From the NCBI GenBank assembly GCA_937995345.1, contig CALKKS010000031.1, positions 1 through 28,767 on the forward strand: 28,767 bases of DNA. Reading direction: 5' to 3'. Shown here piece by piece: positions 6,779 through 14,775 of the stretch (positions are counted from its first letter, which is position 1; each line of letters begins with the position of its first letter). The notes beneath the pieces are model-generated. The model made no database searches, was not told where the DNA came from, and saw only the letters and a program-made list of their open reading frames with translations. A program made the position numbers and the translations under genes. The DNA is from an uncultured Collinsella sp. (lineage in GTDB: Bacteria; Actinomycetota; Coriobacteriia; Coriobacteriales; Coriobacteriaceae).

Positions 6779-7978
6779 CTAGCGCCTGTGGTGGCGCTCT
6801 TCCCTACGTTCCTCGGCTGCCTGCTCCTCCTGCTTAAAGGCGGGGTCGTCGGGGGTTACCAGCTCGTCTTCGTGCGTCCGCTTGTTGTAATGGTGGCGCA
6901 GGACGGGCTCAAACAGGTGCAGATGCTTGGCGAAGGCAGCCGAGCCAATGGCGAGCACGACAAAGATGAGCACGCGCGTGGGCACCTCGACCTGATTGAT
7001 CGCGGCGGCGCCGGCCGAAAGCATGATGCACCAGGCGTAGATGAGCAGCACGGCCTGCTTCTGGTTGTAACCCTCTTGGATCAGGCGGTGGTGGATGTGG
7101 CCCTTGTCGGCCTGTCCGATGCTAATGTGGGCGCGCTTGCGGCGCACGATGGCGCTGAACGTGTCGATGATGGGCACGCCGGCTACGATGAGCGGGATGA
7201 TGAGTGAGGTGAGCGCGGCGGTGCGGCTCACGTTGAGCAGCGATATGGAGCCCAAAGCGAAACCCAACAGCAGCGACCCCGAGTCGCCCAAGAAGATGCT
7301 CGCGGGGTTGAAGTTGTAATGCAGAAAAGCCACGCACGAGCCAAAGAGCGCGATGGAGAGCGCGGCGGCGTCGATACGGCCCGAAAGCATGGCCATCGTG
7401 AACATGGTGAACGATGCGATGCCGCAAATGCCCGTGGCCAGGCCGTCGAGGCCGTCGATGAGGTTGATGATGTTGGTGAACGCCACCAGGTAGATCACGG
7501 TGATGGGGTAGGCGAGCCAGCCGAGCACGATCTCGCCAGGGGCAAACGGGTTGACGATGACGCCGATTTTAAGGCCGCCCACGCAGGCGATAAGCGCGGC
7601 GAGCACCTGACCGGCCAATTTTTGCTTGGGCTTGAGTTGGAAGACATCATCGATCGCGCCGGTCGCAAAGATCACGGTAAAGGAGAGTGCCAGCACGGGG
7701 TAGCTGATGTGCAGGCGCGGGTGCGGCACCAAAACGGGCGGCCAGCCCAGGTACCAGGTGCCCAGGATCTGCACGATGCAGGCGACGACGAGGCCCAAAA
7801 AGACCGCGGTGCCGCCCATGCGCGGGATGGGCTTAGTGTTGATACGGCGCTTGGAGGGATAGTCGACGGCGTCGAGCTTAATTGCCAGGCGCTTGACCAG
7901 GGGCACCGTGAGAAAGGTCGTGATAAAGGCAGCGGCCGCCACGCATAAGTACGGTATGAAGCTCGTGGATGAAGCCAT
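6779..7978 (-). CDS. WecA/TagO-type undecaprenyl-phosphate sugar-1-phosphate transferase
   Basis: A 399-residue polytopic membrane enzyme of the MraY/WecA/TagO family, which transfers a UDP-activated N-acetylhexosamine phosphate to undecaprenyl phosphate as the first step of a surface glycopolymer. Diagnostic motifs: PRMGG near residue 52, ATGAIDDVFQLKPKQKL with the acidic pair, NIINLIDGLDGLATG, FNPASIFLGDSGSLLLGF, and the cytoplasmic HIHHRL loop that separates this group from MraY. About ten hydrophobic segments are visible. The C terminus ends in a charged tail rich in E, R and H. The ribosome binding site before ATG 7978 is weak. Whether the product is a teichoic-acid, arabinogalactan-like or other glycan cannot be told from the window. 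Confidence 0.92.
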   Translation of the reverse strand: MASSTSFIPYLCVAAAAFITTFLTVPLVKRLAIKLDAVDYPSKRRINTKPIPRMGGTAVFLGLVVACIVQILGTWYLGWPPVLVPHPRLHISYPVLALSFTVIFATGAIDDVFQLKPKQKLAGQVLAALIACVGGLKIGVIVNPFAPGEIVLGWLAYPITVIYLVAFTNIINLIDGLDGLATGICGIASFTMFTMAMLSGRIDAAALSIALFGSCVAFLHYNFNPASIFLGDSGSLLLGFALGSISLLNVSRTAALTSLIIPLIVAGVPIIDTFSAIVRRKRAHISIGQADKGHIHHRLIQEGYNQKQAVLLIYAWCIMLSAGAAAINQVEVPTRVLIFVVLAIGSAAFAKHLHLFEPVLRHHYNKRTHEDELVTPDDPAFKQEEQAAEERREERHHRR

Positions 7979-8220
7979 GAATCGAAAACCGCCAAGCGTC
8001 GAAGGAAAAGGTCAAAGGGCGCTACGCGCAAAAGGGCATAGCTGACCCATGATACTCGACCGAGGGGGTGCGGGGGTTTGCGCCGTGCGATTATCACGCG
8101 CTTACCAGATATTGGGATGTTGGCGGAGGTTCTGCCGAGTGCCGTTGTCGGGTGTCATACGGGATCTGCGATGGCAATTCTTGGCAAAATCGGCAAAAGA
8201 AAACCACCCCCCACGTTACG

Positions 8221-8248
8221 AAAATGAACCCACCTAAAACAGGTGGGT
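8221..8248 (-). terminator. terminator of the minus-strand RNA
   Basis: An 8-bp stem (ACCCACCT with AGGTGGGT, loop GTTTT) is followed on the minus strand by TCATTTTCG. The T-rich side exists only on the minus strand, which fixes the direction of the RNA. Confidence 0.65.
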
Positions 8249-8405
8249 GCCCTCATCGACCGTTCCAGCGTCCTTAACAACGAAGGATACCTGTACTAAG
8301 TACGACTGTGTGGGCTCCCTAAATAAACGCGACGGTTCACCCAGTTGCTCCGCGGGGGGCGGAATACCTACATCATAAAGCGGCACTTTGTTGATTCCAG
8401 TCTTG
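8221..8405 (-). ncRNA. ssrS: structured RNA candidate, possibly 6S RNA (ssrS)
   Basis: The 537-bp gap between the two genes has no coding frame, but its minus strand can fold. 5' GTGCC (about 8385) pairs with 3' GGCAC (8246-8250), extending to a closing stem of about ten pairs including CTT/GAG and AT/AT. The interior holds two small hairpins (GTAC-TTA-GTAC; TCCTT/AAGGA). The RNA ends in a terminator hairpin, ACCCACCT-GTTTT-AGGTGGGT followed by TCATTTT. A closing stem, an open central region with a small hairpin in its 3' strand, and a GGCACCCACCT tail resemble many 6S RNAs as I remember them. The identity is not proven; an unnamed ncRNA is the alternative. The 5' end is approximate. Confidence 0.5.
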
Positions 8406-8431
8406 ACATTACAAAAATCGTGTCGGACGAT
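8403..8431 (+). promoter_or_regulatory. promoter candidate for the radical SAM gene
   Basis: A perfect -35 TTGACA at 8403-8408 is spaced 17 bp from GACGAT at 8426-8431. It lies 85 bp upstream of the radical SAM start and is divergent from the minus-strand RNA. Confidence 0.5.
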
Positions 8432-8515
8432 TACGGCGCCTTGGGCTTGGAGCCGTCTGTGCGGTCCGGGCCTTTGCGTTTGAGCTGCTGAATCGTTGTT
8501 TTGGAGCATGTTTTT

Positions 8516-9454
8516 ATGCCGACGTCGTTGACCGAACTTTTTTCGCCCGCCTGCTATTTGTGTCCGCGCCGTTGCGGCGCGGCACGCGACGAGGGCGCGC
8601 GTGGCGTGTGCGGCGCCGATGACACGCTTAAGGTCGCCCGCGCGGCGCTCCATATGTGGGAGGAGCCGCCCATCTCGGGTGAGGCCGGCTCGGGCACGAT
8701 TTTCTTTAGCGGCTGTTCGCTCAAATGCGTCTACTGCCAAAACCACGAGATCTCGACGGGCAATTTTGGGCTTGAGATTTCGCCCGAGCGCTTGGTCGAG
8801 ATTATGCTGGAGCTGCAGGACCAGGGCGCCAACAATATCAACCTGGTGACTGCGACGCATTATGCTCACCTGCTGCCGGCCGCGATTGACGCAGCGCGGG
8901 AGCGCGGGCTGGACATCCCGATCGTCTATAACACGAGCGGCTATGAGCGGGCGAGTGCCGTGGCTGCCCTGGGTGATCTGGTTGATGTGTGGCTCACCGA
9001 CTTTAAATATGCCGATGCCGGGCTTGCACAGTCGCTTTCCCATATTAAGGACTACCCGCGCGTGGCCGTGTCGGGTCTGGCCCAGATGGCGCGCGAGGTC
9101 GAGCGCCGCGGGGGAGAGCTGGTGGACGACGAGGGGCTCATGAAGCGCGGCATTATCGTGCGTCACCTGGTGCTTCCGGGCCATGCGGACGATTCGTGCC
9201 GCGTACTGGACCTGGTGTGGCAGACGGTGGGCGACGTGCCGATTTCGGTCATGAACCAGTACACGCCTAATGCGCCCATGCGCGAGCAAGGCGGCGAGTT
9301 AGCACGCGCCGTGACGCGCGAGGAGTACGAGCAGGTACTCGACCATGCCGACGACCTGGGCTTTACGACGATGTTCTGGCAAGAAGGCGGCGCGGTAGAC
9401 GAGAGCTTCACCCCAGCCTTCGACACCACCGGCGTCCTCACCAGCGCAAAGTAG
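8516..9454 (+). CDS. PflX-like radical SAM protein
   Basis: A 312-residue radical SAM protein similar to the uncharacterised PflX / pyruvate-formate-lyase-activase-like group (COG1313). The [4Fe-4S]/SAM motif is C67-S-L-K-C71-V-Y-C74. It is preceded by a cysteine-rich N terminus (C13, C16, C20, C32) that could hold a second metal site, as is common in this group. Other family segments are FFSGCSLKCVYCQNHEIS, WLTDFKYAD and SVMNQYTPN. ATG 8516 is chosen because GGAG lies nine bases upstream; a TTG at 8501 is in frame but overlaps that site. No glycyl-radical enzyme partner is adjacent, so the substrate is unknown. Confidence 0.88.
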   Translation: MPTSLTELFSPACYLCPRRCGAARDEGARGVCGADDTLKVARAALHMWEEPPISGEAGSGTIFFSGCSLKCVYCQNHEISTGNFGLEISPERLVEIMLELQDQGANNINLVTATHYAHLLPAAIDAARERGLDIPIVYNTSGYERASAVAALGDLVDVWLTDFKYADAGLAQSLSHIKDYPRVAVSGLAQMAREVERRGGELVDDEGLMKRGIIVRHLVLPGHADDSCRVLDLVWQTVGDVPISVMNQYTPNAPMREQGGELARAVTREEYEQVLDHADDLGFTTMFWQEGGAVDESFTPAFDTTGVLTSAK

Positions 9455-9462
9455 CGCGTTTG

Positions 9463-9544
9463 CCGATGATTTTTCTGGGACGGGGATTAAAAAATCATTC
9501 GGTACATGATGATTTTTTAATCCCCGTCCCAGAAAAATCATCGG
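9463..9544. repeat. family E repeat, two inverted units, 36-bp perfect stem
   Basis: Positions 9463-9498 and 9509-9544 are perfect inverse complements around a 10-nt loop. Each arm is itself a stem-loop: ATGATTTTT at 9466-9474 pairs with AAAAATCAT at 9490-9498 around CTGGGACGGGGATTA. The block is therefore a head-to-head pair of REP-like units, like a BIME. It begins nine bases after the radical SAM stop and would terminate or stabilise that mRNA. Confidence 0.75.
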
Positions 9545-9607
9545 GAGGATCGCTTGCTCGAAAAGTAGTCAAAAAAGCCCCGTCCTAAAAAGACTGGGTA
9601 TTGGGCG

Positions 9608-9635
9608 TTGACAGTTGGCGAGGCGTAGGTAAAAT
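9608..9635 (+). promoter_or_regulatory. tRNA-Ala promoter
   Basis: TTGACA at 9608-9613 and TAAAAT at 9630-9635 are spaced by 16 bp, with the mature tRNA starting 13 bases later. It is one of the best consensus promoters in the window. Confidence 0.75.
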
Positions 9636-9648
9636 ATCAACTTGTCCT

Positions 9649-9724
9649 GGGGACGTAGCTCAGTTGGGAGAGCGCTGCCGTCGCATGGCAGAGGCCGAGG
9701 GTTCGACTCCCTTCGTCTCCACCA
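9649..9724 (+). tRNA. tRNA-Ala (anticodon CGC)
   Basis: A full cloverleaf of 76 nt. The acceptor GGGGACG pairs with CGTCTCC and includes the alanine identity pair G3-U70. The D arm is GCTC/GAGC. The anticodon stem CTGCC/GGCAG has loop GTCGCAT, giving anticodon CGC for GCG codons. The T arm is GAGGG-TTCGACT-CCCTT. A73 and CCA are encoded. Confidence 0.97.
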
Positions 9725-9737
9725 TTGGATTTGATAA

Positions 9738-9767
9738 GCCGCCGACATTGTGTCGGCGGCTTTTTTT
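9738..9767 (+). terminator. intrinsic terminator of tRNA-Ala
   Basis: GCCGCCGACA pairs perfectly with TGTCGGCGGC around a 3-nt loop, followed by seven T residues. It is a textbook terminator 13 bp after the tRNA and only 18 bp before the next start codon. Confidence 0.9.
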
Positions 9768-9785
9768 AAAAGAAAGGGCTGCATC

Positions 9786-10238
9786 ATGGCCGAGCTTGAG
9801 TCCCAACCACTGTCTGCCGAGGAGCGCGCCGAGTTGGAAGAGCTCCGCGCCGAGAAGGCTCGTCGCGAGGCCCAGGAAGAGGCACGCCGCGAGCGTGAGG
9901 AGCTGGCCGCCCTGCGTGCCGAGCGCAAGAAGGCCGAGGAGGCCGCTGCGAAGGTCGCATCCGAGCCTGCGCCCGCGCCCAAGCCCGCCGCCGCGAAGCC
10001 CGTGCCCACCGCACCCAAACCTCAGCCTAAAAAGGCCGCTCGTCCCAAGTCCGTCGAGCCCAAACCGAGCCGTGACGAGATGACCTTTGCCCAGCGCATG
10101 GTCACCTCCAAGGAGCCTACGGGCGAGAATGAGATCCCCGGCATGGCTCCGGCTCAAAAAATCATCATCGTGCTCGCCCTCATCGCGTTTATCGTCTTTA
10201 TGGTCTACACGATCACGGGCAGCATGGGCCTGCACTAA
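9786..10238 (+). CDS. coiled-coil, tail-anchored membrane protein of unknown function
   Basis: A 150-residue protein with three visible parts. Residues about 10-60 form a highly charged coiled coil (repeats of E, R, A and K). Residues about 60-100 are a Pro/Ala/Lys linker (APAPKPAAAKPV and similar). The C terminus carries one transmembrane helix, IIIVLALIAFIVFMVYTI, followed by a very short tail. The topology suggests a cytoplasmic coiled coil anchored at its C terminus. GAAAGGG precedes ATG 9786; an in-frame upstream ATG at 9750 lies inside the tRNA terminator and is rejected. No family was recognised. No room for a promoter exists between the tRNA terminator and the ribosome binding site. 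Confidence 0.75.
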   Translation: MAELESQPLSAEERAELEELRAEKARREAQEEARREREELAALRAERKKAEEAAAKVASEPAPAPKPAAAKPVPTAPKPQPKKAARPKSVEPKPSRDEMTFAQRMVTSKEPTGENEIPGMAPAQKIIIVLALIAFIVFMVYTITGSMGLH

Positions 10239-10320
10239 CCTGTTCGCGCCGGGCTCCATGCCCGCACGTCCGCCTCGCCCAACCCTCAGCCTCTGCACAA
10301 CACATCCGAAAGGTCGCCCC

Positions 10321-11826
10321 ATGGCTTTGACCGACATCTCGCATCCCACCGACATTGCAATGCTCACCGATCTGTACGAGCTCACTATGGCCCAGGGCCT
10401 GTGGGAGAGCGGCAAGGCTAATGAGCAGGGTTGTTTTACCGCGTTTTACCGCGACCATCCCTTCGGCAGCGCGTATGCCGTCATGTGCGGCACCGCCGAG
10501 CTGCCCGAGCTTGTCGAGAACCTGCGCTTTACGCCCGAGGACATCGACTACCTCGCCTCACTTCAGGCCCCGGCCGGCGGCGCGATGTTCAAGCCTGCAT
10601 TCCTCGACTACCTGCGCAACTTCCGTGCGCACGTGAACATTGACGCCGTGCCCGAGGGCGAGCTCGTGTTTCCGCGCGAACCCATGGTGCGCGTCACCGG
10701 CCCGTCGTTGGAGTGTCAGCTGCTCGAGACCGCGCTGCTCAACATCGTCGGCTTCCAGACGCTTGTTGCCACCAAGACGGCGCGCGTGGTACTGGCCGCC
10801 GATGGTCGCCCCGTTGCCGAGTTCGGCTTGCGTCGCGCTCAGGGTCCCGATGGCGGCCTGGCTGTTGCGCGCGCGAGCTACGTGGCGGGCTGCTCGTCTA
10901 CGTCCAACGTGCTTGCTGGGCGCCGCTACGGCATTCCCGTTTTTGGCACACATGCGCACAGCTGGGTGATGAGCTTCGATTCCGAGCTCGAGGCCTTCCG
11001 TGCGTTTGCCAAGTCAAGCCCCAAGAACTGCACGCTGCTTATCGATACGTACGACGTGCGCGAGGGCTGCGAACATGCCATTACGGTTGCCAAGGAGATG
11101 GAGGCGGTGGGCGAGCGTCTGTCGGCTATTCGCATCGACTCGGGCGACCTCGCCAAGCTCTCCAAGTATGTTCGCGGCCGTTTTGACGCCGAGGGCCTGC
11201 CCTATGTGGGGATTTCTGTCTCCAACGACCTGGACGAGTACACGATTCAGTCGCTGCTCGACCAGGGCGCGCCCATCGATAGCTTTGGCGTGGGCACCAA
11301 GCTCGCGACCTGCTACGATCAGCCGGCGTTGGGCGGCGTGTACAAGCTTTCGGCCCGCCGTGCGAGCGATGCGGACCCGTGGACGCCGGTGGTGAAGCTT
11401 TCCGAGCAGCCCTACAAGCGCACGATTCCGGGCGTGCAGCGTGTGCGCCGCTATTACGACGGCTTTGGCGGCCCGGTCTGCGACATGATCTATGACGAGG
11501 ACCATCTGGCAGGGGAGGGCGCTGCGCGCGGCAATACCCTTGTGGCCGTGAACGATGCCGCCCTGGTGACCGATGTGTCCGAGCTCGAGTATCGTGAGCT
11601 GCTGGTGCCGATCGTGCGCGACGGTAGCGCGGTGGCTCCTCGCGAGAGCATCGAGGACGCGCGCGAGCGTTGTGCCTGGGCGCTCGATCATCTGGACGCC
11701 GCCTACAAGCGCTTTCTGTATCCGCAGACCTACGTGGTGGGCATGGAGCAGGGCCTGGCCCAGGTGCGCGACGAGCTCGTGCGCAAGAACATGGCTGCGG
11801 CATCGGCCTTCCCCTGGGCAAAATGA
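10321..11826 (+). CDS. pncB: nicotinate phosphoribosyltransferase
   Basis: A 501-residue NAPRTase that makes nicotinate mononucleotide from nicotinate, PRPP and ATP in NAD salvage. Visible: the N-terminal LTDLYELTMAQ signature; EFGLRRAQGPDGG around residues 163-176; the catalytic/phospho-histidine segment GTHAHSW with H211 and H213; the phosphate-binding IRIDSGDLAKLS; and the FGVGTKLATC loop. The length fits the larger bacterial forms. ATG 10321 is preceded by AAAGG; the open frame extends upstream to 10087 only as an overlap with the previous gene and is rejected. It is 82 bp downstream of the coiled-coil gene. The stop codon is inside repeat F. Confidence 0.95.
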   Translation: MALTDISHPTDIAMLTDLYELTMAQGLWESGKANEQGCFTAFYRDHPFGSAYAVMCGTAELPELVENLRFTPEDIDYLASLQAPAGGAMFKPAFLDYLRNFRAHVNIDAVPEGELVFPREPMVRVTGPSLECQLLETALLNIVGFQTLVATKTARVVLAADGRPVAEFGLRRAQGPDGGLAVARASYVAGCSSTSNVLAGRRYGIPVFGTHAHSWVMSFDSELEAFRAFAKSSPKNCTLLIDTYDVREGCEHAITVAKEMEAVGERLSAIRIDSGDLAKLSKYVRGRFDAEGLPYVGISVSNDLDEYTIQSLLDQGAPIDSFGVGTKLATCYDQPALGGVYKLSARRASDADPWTPVVKLSEQPYKRTIPGVQRVRRYYDGFGGPVCDMIYDEDHLAGEGAARGNTLVAVNDAALVTDVSELEYRELLVPIVRDGSAVAPRESIEDARERCAWALDHLDAAYKRFLYPQTYVVGMEQGLAQVRDELVRKNMAAASAFPWAK

Positions 11827-11858
11827 TCCGAAGGGGACGGAGGAAAACGGATCATTTT
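11820..11858 (+). repeat. family F stem-loop repeat, contains the pncB stop
   Basis: The 11-bp arms AAAATGATCCG and CGGATCATTTT are perfect and enclose a loop with AAGGGGACGGAGG. The TGA stop of pncB at 11824-11826 lies in the left arm, so the last codon and stop come from the repeat. It has terminator shape with a TTTT end. Confidence 0.75.
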
Positions 11859-11906
11859 CTCGCTCGCCCGTTCGCCCGCTCGCTCAGCATTCGATTGGTT
11901 TGACGT

Positions 11907-13034
11907 ATGACGACTTCTTATAAAACGATGGTGGTAAAGATTGGCTCGTCCACGGTGGTGGGCGCCGACGGCAAGGTCAATCGTGCTTTTATCGGCGGAC
12001 TGGCCGATCAGGCCGCGGCCCTGCGCAAGCTCGGCTGGCGCTTGGTCGTGGTGAGCTCCGGCGCCATTGCCTGTGGCTATCCCGTGCTGGGCTTCGACCG
12101 CAAGCCGGTCGGCGATCTGCCGAGCCTGCAGGCATGCGCTTCGGCCGGCCAGTGCATCATCTCGTCGGCCTACGACGAGGAGTTCCATGCGCGTGACCTA
12201 CTCACCTCGCTCGTGCTGCTCACGCGCCACGACACGGCACGCCGCACGTCCTATCTGCACGCTCGCGACGCCCTGCTGCGCCTCGTGGAGCTGGGCGTGG
12301 TGCCGGTCGTCAACGAGAACGACACCGTCACCGTCGACGAGATCAAGTTCGGCGACAACGACACGCTGGCGGCGCTCGTGAGCTGCCTGGTTTCCGCCGA
12401 TCTGTGCGTGACGCTCTCGGACATCGATGGCCTCTACACCGCCAATCCGCACGAGGACCCGACGGCCGAGTTTATCCCGGTCGTGCGCAAAATCGATGCC
12501 AAGATCATTGCCTCGGCGGGCGATTCTTCGACGTCGGTAGGCACCGGCGGCATGATCACCAAGATCCGCGCGAGCCGCATTTTGATGACGGCTGGCATTC
12601 AGAGCGTGATCTGCTCGGGCGAGGAGTCCGATGCGCTCGTGCGTCTGGCCCGTGGCGAGGGCGTGGGCACGCTGTTCGACCCGCCGGCGGAGCGCCTAGA
12701 TATTGCGCCCCGTAAGCTGTGGATCGCGCTGGGTGACAAGGCGCATGGCTCGGTAACGGTTGACGACGGCGCTGCGAAGGCGCTGGTCAGCCGTGGCTCA
12801 TCGCTGCTCGCGGTGGGCATTCGCCAGGTCGATGGAGATTTTGCCGAGGGCGATGTGCTCGACGTGTGCGACCCGAGCGGCATGGTCGTTGCTCGCGGTA
12901 TCGCCGAGGCTGATTCGGACGTGCTGGAGCTTGCAGCCGGCCGCCGCCAGGACCAGATTGCCAGCAACCGCCTGCTCGCAGATCTGGCCGAAAAGCCGGC
13001 GATCCATCGAGATAATCTGATCGTCTTTGCCTAA
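11907..13034 (+). CDS. proB: glutamate 5-kinase with PUA domain
   Basis: A 375-residue glutamate 5-kinase, the first enzyme of proline synthesis. The amino-acid-kinase domain covers about residues 1-260, with VVKIGSSTV at the N terminus, VVSSGAIA, PVVNENDTV, FGDNDTLAA and the GTGGMITK motif. A PUA domain follows from about 270 (APRKLWIAL..). The long form with PUA is usually feedback-inhibited by proline. The ribosome binding site before ATG 11907 is poor, so translation start strength is uncertain. proA is not adjacent: a peptidase gene on the other strand lies between. Confidence 0.95.
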   Translation: MTTSYKTMVVKIGSSTVVGADGKVNRAFIGGLADQAAALRKLGWRLVVVSSGAIACGYPVLGFDRKPVGDLPSLQACASAGQCIISSAYDEEFHARDLLTSLVLLTRHDTARRTSYLHARDALLRLVELGVVPVVNENDTVTVDEIKFGDNDTLAALVSCLVSADLCVTLSDIDGLYTANPHEDPTAEFIPVVRKIDAKIIASAGDSSTSVGTGGMITKIRASRILMTAGIQSVICSGEESDALVRLARGEGVGTLFDPPAERLDIAPRKLWIALGDKAHGSVTVDDGAAKALVSRGSSLLAVGIRQVDGDFAEGDVLDVCDPSGMVVARGIAEADSDVLELAAGRRQDQIASNRLLADLAEKPAIHRDNLIVFA

Positions 13035-13048
13035 CCAATTGACGCTGC

Positions 13049-13146
13049 AAACGCCCCTAAGCGGCAATCTGACGTTCAATCGTCGGGCATGACCAGAAGG
13101 TCAATGCCCTCCTCTTTCACGTCACCTTGCTCGCTTAGGGGCGTTT
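13049..13146. terminator. 98-nt nested hairpin structure after proB
   Basis: Three coaxial stems are visible. The outer stem is 15 perfect pairs (AAACGCCCCTAAGCG at 13049-13063 with its complement at 13132-13146). The middle stem is TGACGT at 13070-13075 with ACGTCA at 13119-13124. The inner hairpin is GGGCATGACC with GGTCAATGCCC around the tetraloop AGAA (13085-13109, one bulge). The outer stem ends GCGTTTTCG, so it can terminate proB and, from the other side, the peptidase gene. The inner part is more elaborate than a terminator needs, and a small RNA is possible. Confidence 0.65.
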
Positions 13147-13180
13147 TCGCTTTCTGTCCTCTACATGCGGCATCGTCATT

Positions 13181-13237
13181 GCCGGTACTTGTCCGGCACT
13201 TGGGGACGTTCCTTATGTGCCGGCACCTGGGGACACT
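13181..13237 (+). repeat. family C stem-loop repeat
   Basis: CCGGCAC at 13193 pairs with GTGCCGG around a loop with TTGGGGACGTTCC. Partial units flank it (GCCGGTACTT before; GGCACCTGGGGACACTCC after), so it is a degraded tandem array. It ends seven bases before the stop codon of the minus-strand peptidase gene. Confidence 0.6.
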
Positions 13238-13243
13238 CCTTCG

Positions 13244-14662
13244 CTAGAAGATTCGGCGCAGGTCTCCGCGGTTGAGGGCTTCGTCGAAGAGGTGCTTGAA
13301 CACCACGCTGCCGTGCAGGCCGTCGTGCTCGAACTCGTTGGTCACCCAGGCGTGCGAGTTGCCCACGCGGCTGAGCGTGTCGAGCTGCATGCCCGAGTCC
13401 ACGTACATGTCATCGAAATACACGGCGGCCTGGAGTGGCACCTCGTTACAGGCCAGGCGCTGCGGGTCGTAGATCTTGTCCCAGCTCGTGTCTTCCATCA
13501 GCAGGTCCATCGCCGGCTTGAAGGGCTTAAGTTCGGGCATCTGCTCAAACATCCACGGGAACATGGCCTCGCCGGTAAACATGAGCGGGCGCGCGAGTGT
13601 GTCGAACTCGGCACGATGAGCTTTCTCTTCTGCCGCGGCCCAGCGAATGGGCATGGTGTCGCCGTCGGCGTAGATGAACTCCTGAAGCGTCCAGTACAGC
13701 GGATTCGTGCGCGTGTTGGTGCGCTCGAAGGCGCGCATCAAAAAGCTATCGGATACTGAGGCACCGCAGCTCAGCGTGCCGTCGCCGTCAACAAAAGCGT
13801 GATCGAAAATCCAATGCATGCGCTCAAAGCTCGGCTTCATGCCAAAGTCGCTGCCCATAAGCTGCAGGCGCTCCACCGTCATTGGCGAGCCGTCGGGCAG
13901 CACGGGCTTCTGCTCCTCAAGCGCATCGGCCAGCGCCGCCACGCGCTCGACGTCGGCGGGATAGCGGTCGTAATACTGCTGCGTCTTGGCGGTCATGCGC
14001 GGGAAGGTGTGTGCGTAGACCTCGCTGGCGCTCGCCGGGACGTGCGGAATGCCACCGCAGGTAAAGCTCGCCGCCACGCCCTCGGGGAAGAGCGACAGAT
14101 AGCTCAGCGTCAAAAAGCCGCCGTAGCTTTGGCCGAGCGTGACCCACGGCTTGCCGCCAAAGCCCACCAGGCGCAGGTACTCAAAATCGCGCACGATGGA
14201 GCTGGCGAGGTGGCGCTTGAGGAAGTCCGCCTGCGAGCGCGCTGCATCGGAGCCTGCTGCCTCGGCGCGCTCGCCCAGAGCCGCGATCGTACGCCCGTCT
14301 ACGCAGCTGCTGCGTCCCGTGCCGCGCTGGTCGGGCAGCACGACGCGGAAATGCTTGACGGCTTCCTCGATCCAACCGTCGCTCGTGGGCGAGAGTGGAC
14401 GCGGGCTCTCGCCACCGGGGCCGCCCTGCAAAAAGAGGAGGAGCGGTAGGTCGTCGTTGATGCGGTCGGGTGCGCAAACCACGCGGTAGAAAAGCTTGAT
14501 GCTTTCGGGTGCGCCGGCTATGGGCGCTGGCATGGCGCCGCGGCGCATGGTGCTGCCGACGGCCAAAAGCATGGGCTCCAGGCCGCGCCAGTCGAGGGGG
14601 ACATCGATGCTGTGGTCCTCGACGTAGACGCCGGGGACGTGGTACGAGGTGATGAGAGCCAT
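13244..14662 (-). CDS. prolyl-iminopeptidase-like alpha/beta hydrolase
   Basis: A 472-residue alpha/beta hydrolase of the S33 peptidase type, which removes N-terminal proline from small peptides. Seen: the oxyanion motif FLQGGPGGESP, DQRGTGRS, and the nucleophile elbow GQSYGG with S179. The large cap domain in the middle fits proline iminopeptidases of this length. ATG 14662 is supported by GGAAG upstream; the open frame continues to 15097 only as a shadow of proA. There is no signal peptide, so it acts in the cytoplasm. It is divergent from proA and convergent with proB, which suggests a role in supplying proline from peptides. Specificity is inferred from family. Confidence 0.87.
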   Translation of the reverse strand: MALITSYHVPGVYVEDHSIDVPLDWRGLEPMLLAVGSTMRRGAMPAPIAGAPESIKLFYRVVCAPDRINDDLPLLLFLQGGPGGESPRPLSPTSDGWIEEAVKHFRVVLPDQRGTGRSSCVDGRTIAALGERAEAAGSDAARSQADFLKRHLASSIVRDFEYLRLVGFGGKPWVTLGQSYGGFLTLSYLSLFPEGVAASFTCGGIPHVPASASEVYAHTFPRMTAKTQQYYDRYPADVERVAALADALEEQKPVLPDGSPMTVERLQLMGSDFGMKPSFERMHWIFDHAFVDGDGTLSCGASVSDSFLMRAFERTNTRTNPLYWTLQEFIYADGDTMPIRWAAAEEKAHRAEFDTLARPLMFTGEAMFPWMFEQMPELKPFKPAMDLLMEDTSWDKIYDPQRLACNEVPLQAAVYFDDMYVDSGMQLDTLSRVGNSHAWVTNEFEHDGLHGSVVFKHLFDEALNRGDLRRIF

Positions 14663-14700
14663 GCGGTACTTCCGTTCGTTGCGGTGTTTCGAGTTGACCA

Positions 14701-14729
14701 ATTCTACCGCTGCGCGCGAGGACATGCAC
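14701..14729 (-). promoter_or_regulatory. promoter candidate for the peptidase gene
   Basis: On the minus strand GTGCAT and TAGAAT are spaced by 17 bp, with the -10 about 40 bp before the start. The -10 is good and the -35 weak. It overlaps the region that must also hold the divergent proA promoter. Confidence 0.45.
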
Positions 14730-14775
14730 AAATCGGCTACCATGGTGGGCAGACTACTAAGAGAAAGGGCCGCCC

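Noticed and set aside
9566..9596. Another GGGAC-loop repeat (GCCCCGTCC between A-rich arms)
   Set aside because: The two arms are both A-rich and cannot pair except for AGTC/GACT, so it does not form the shared structure.
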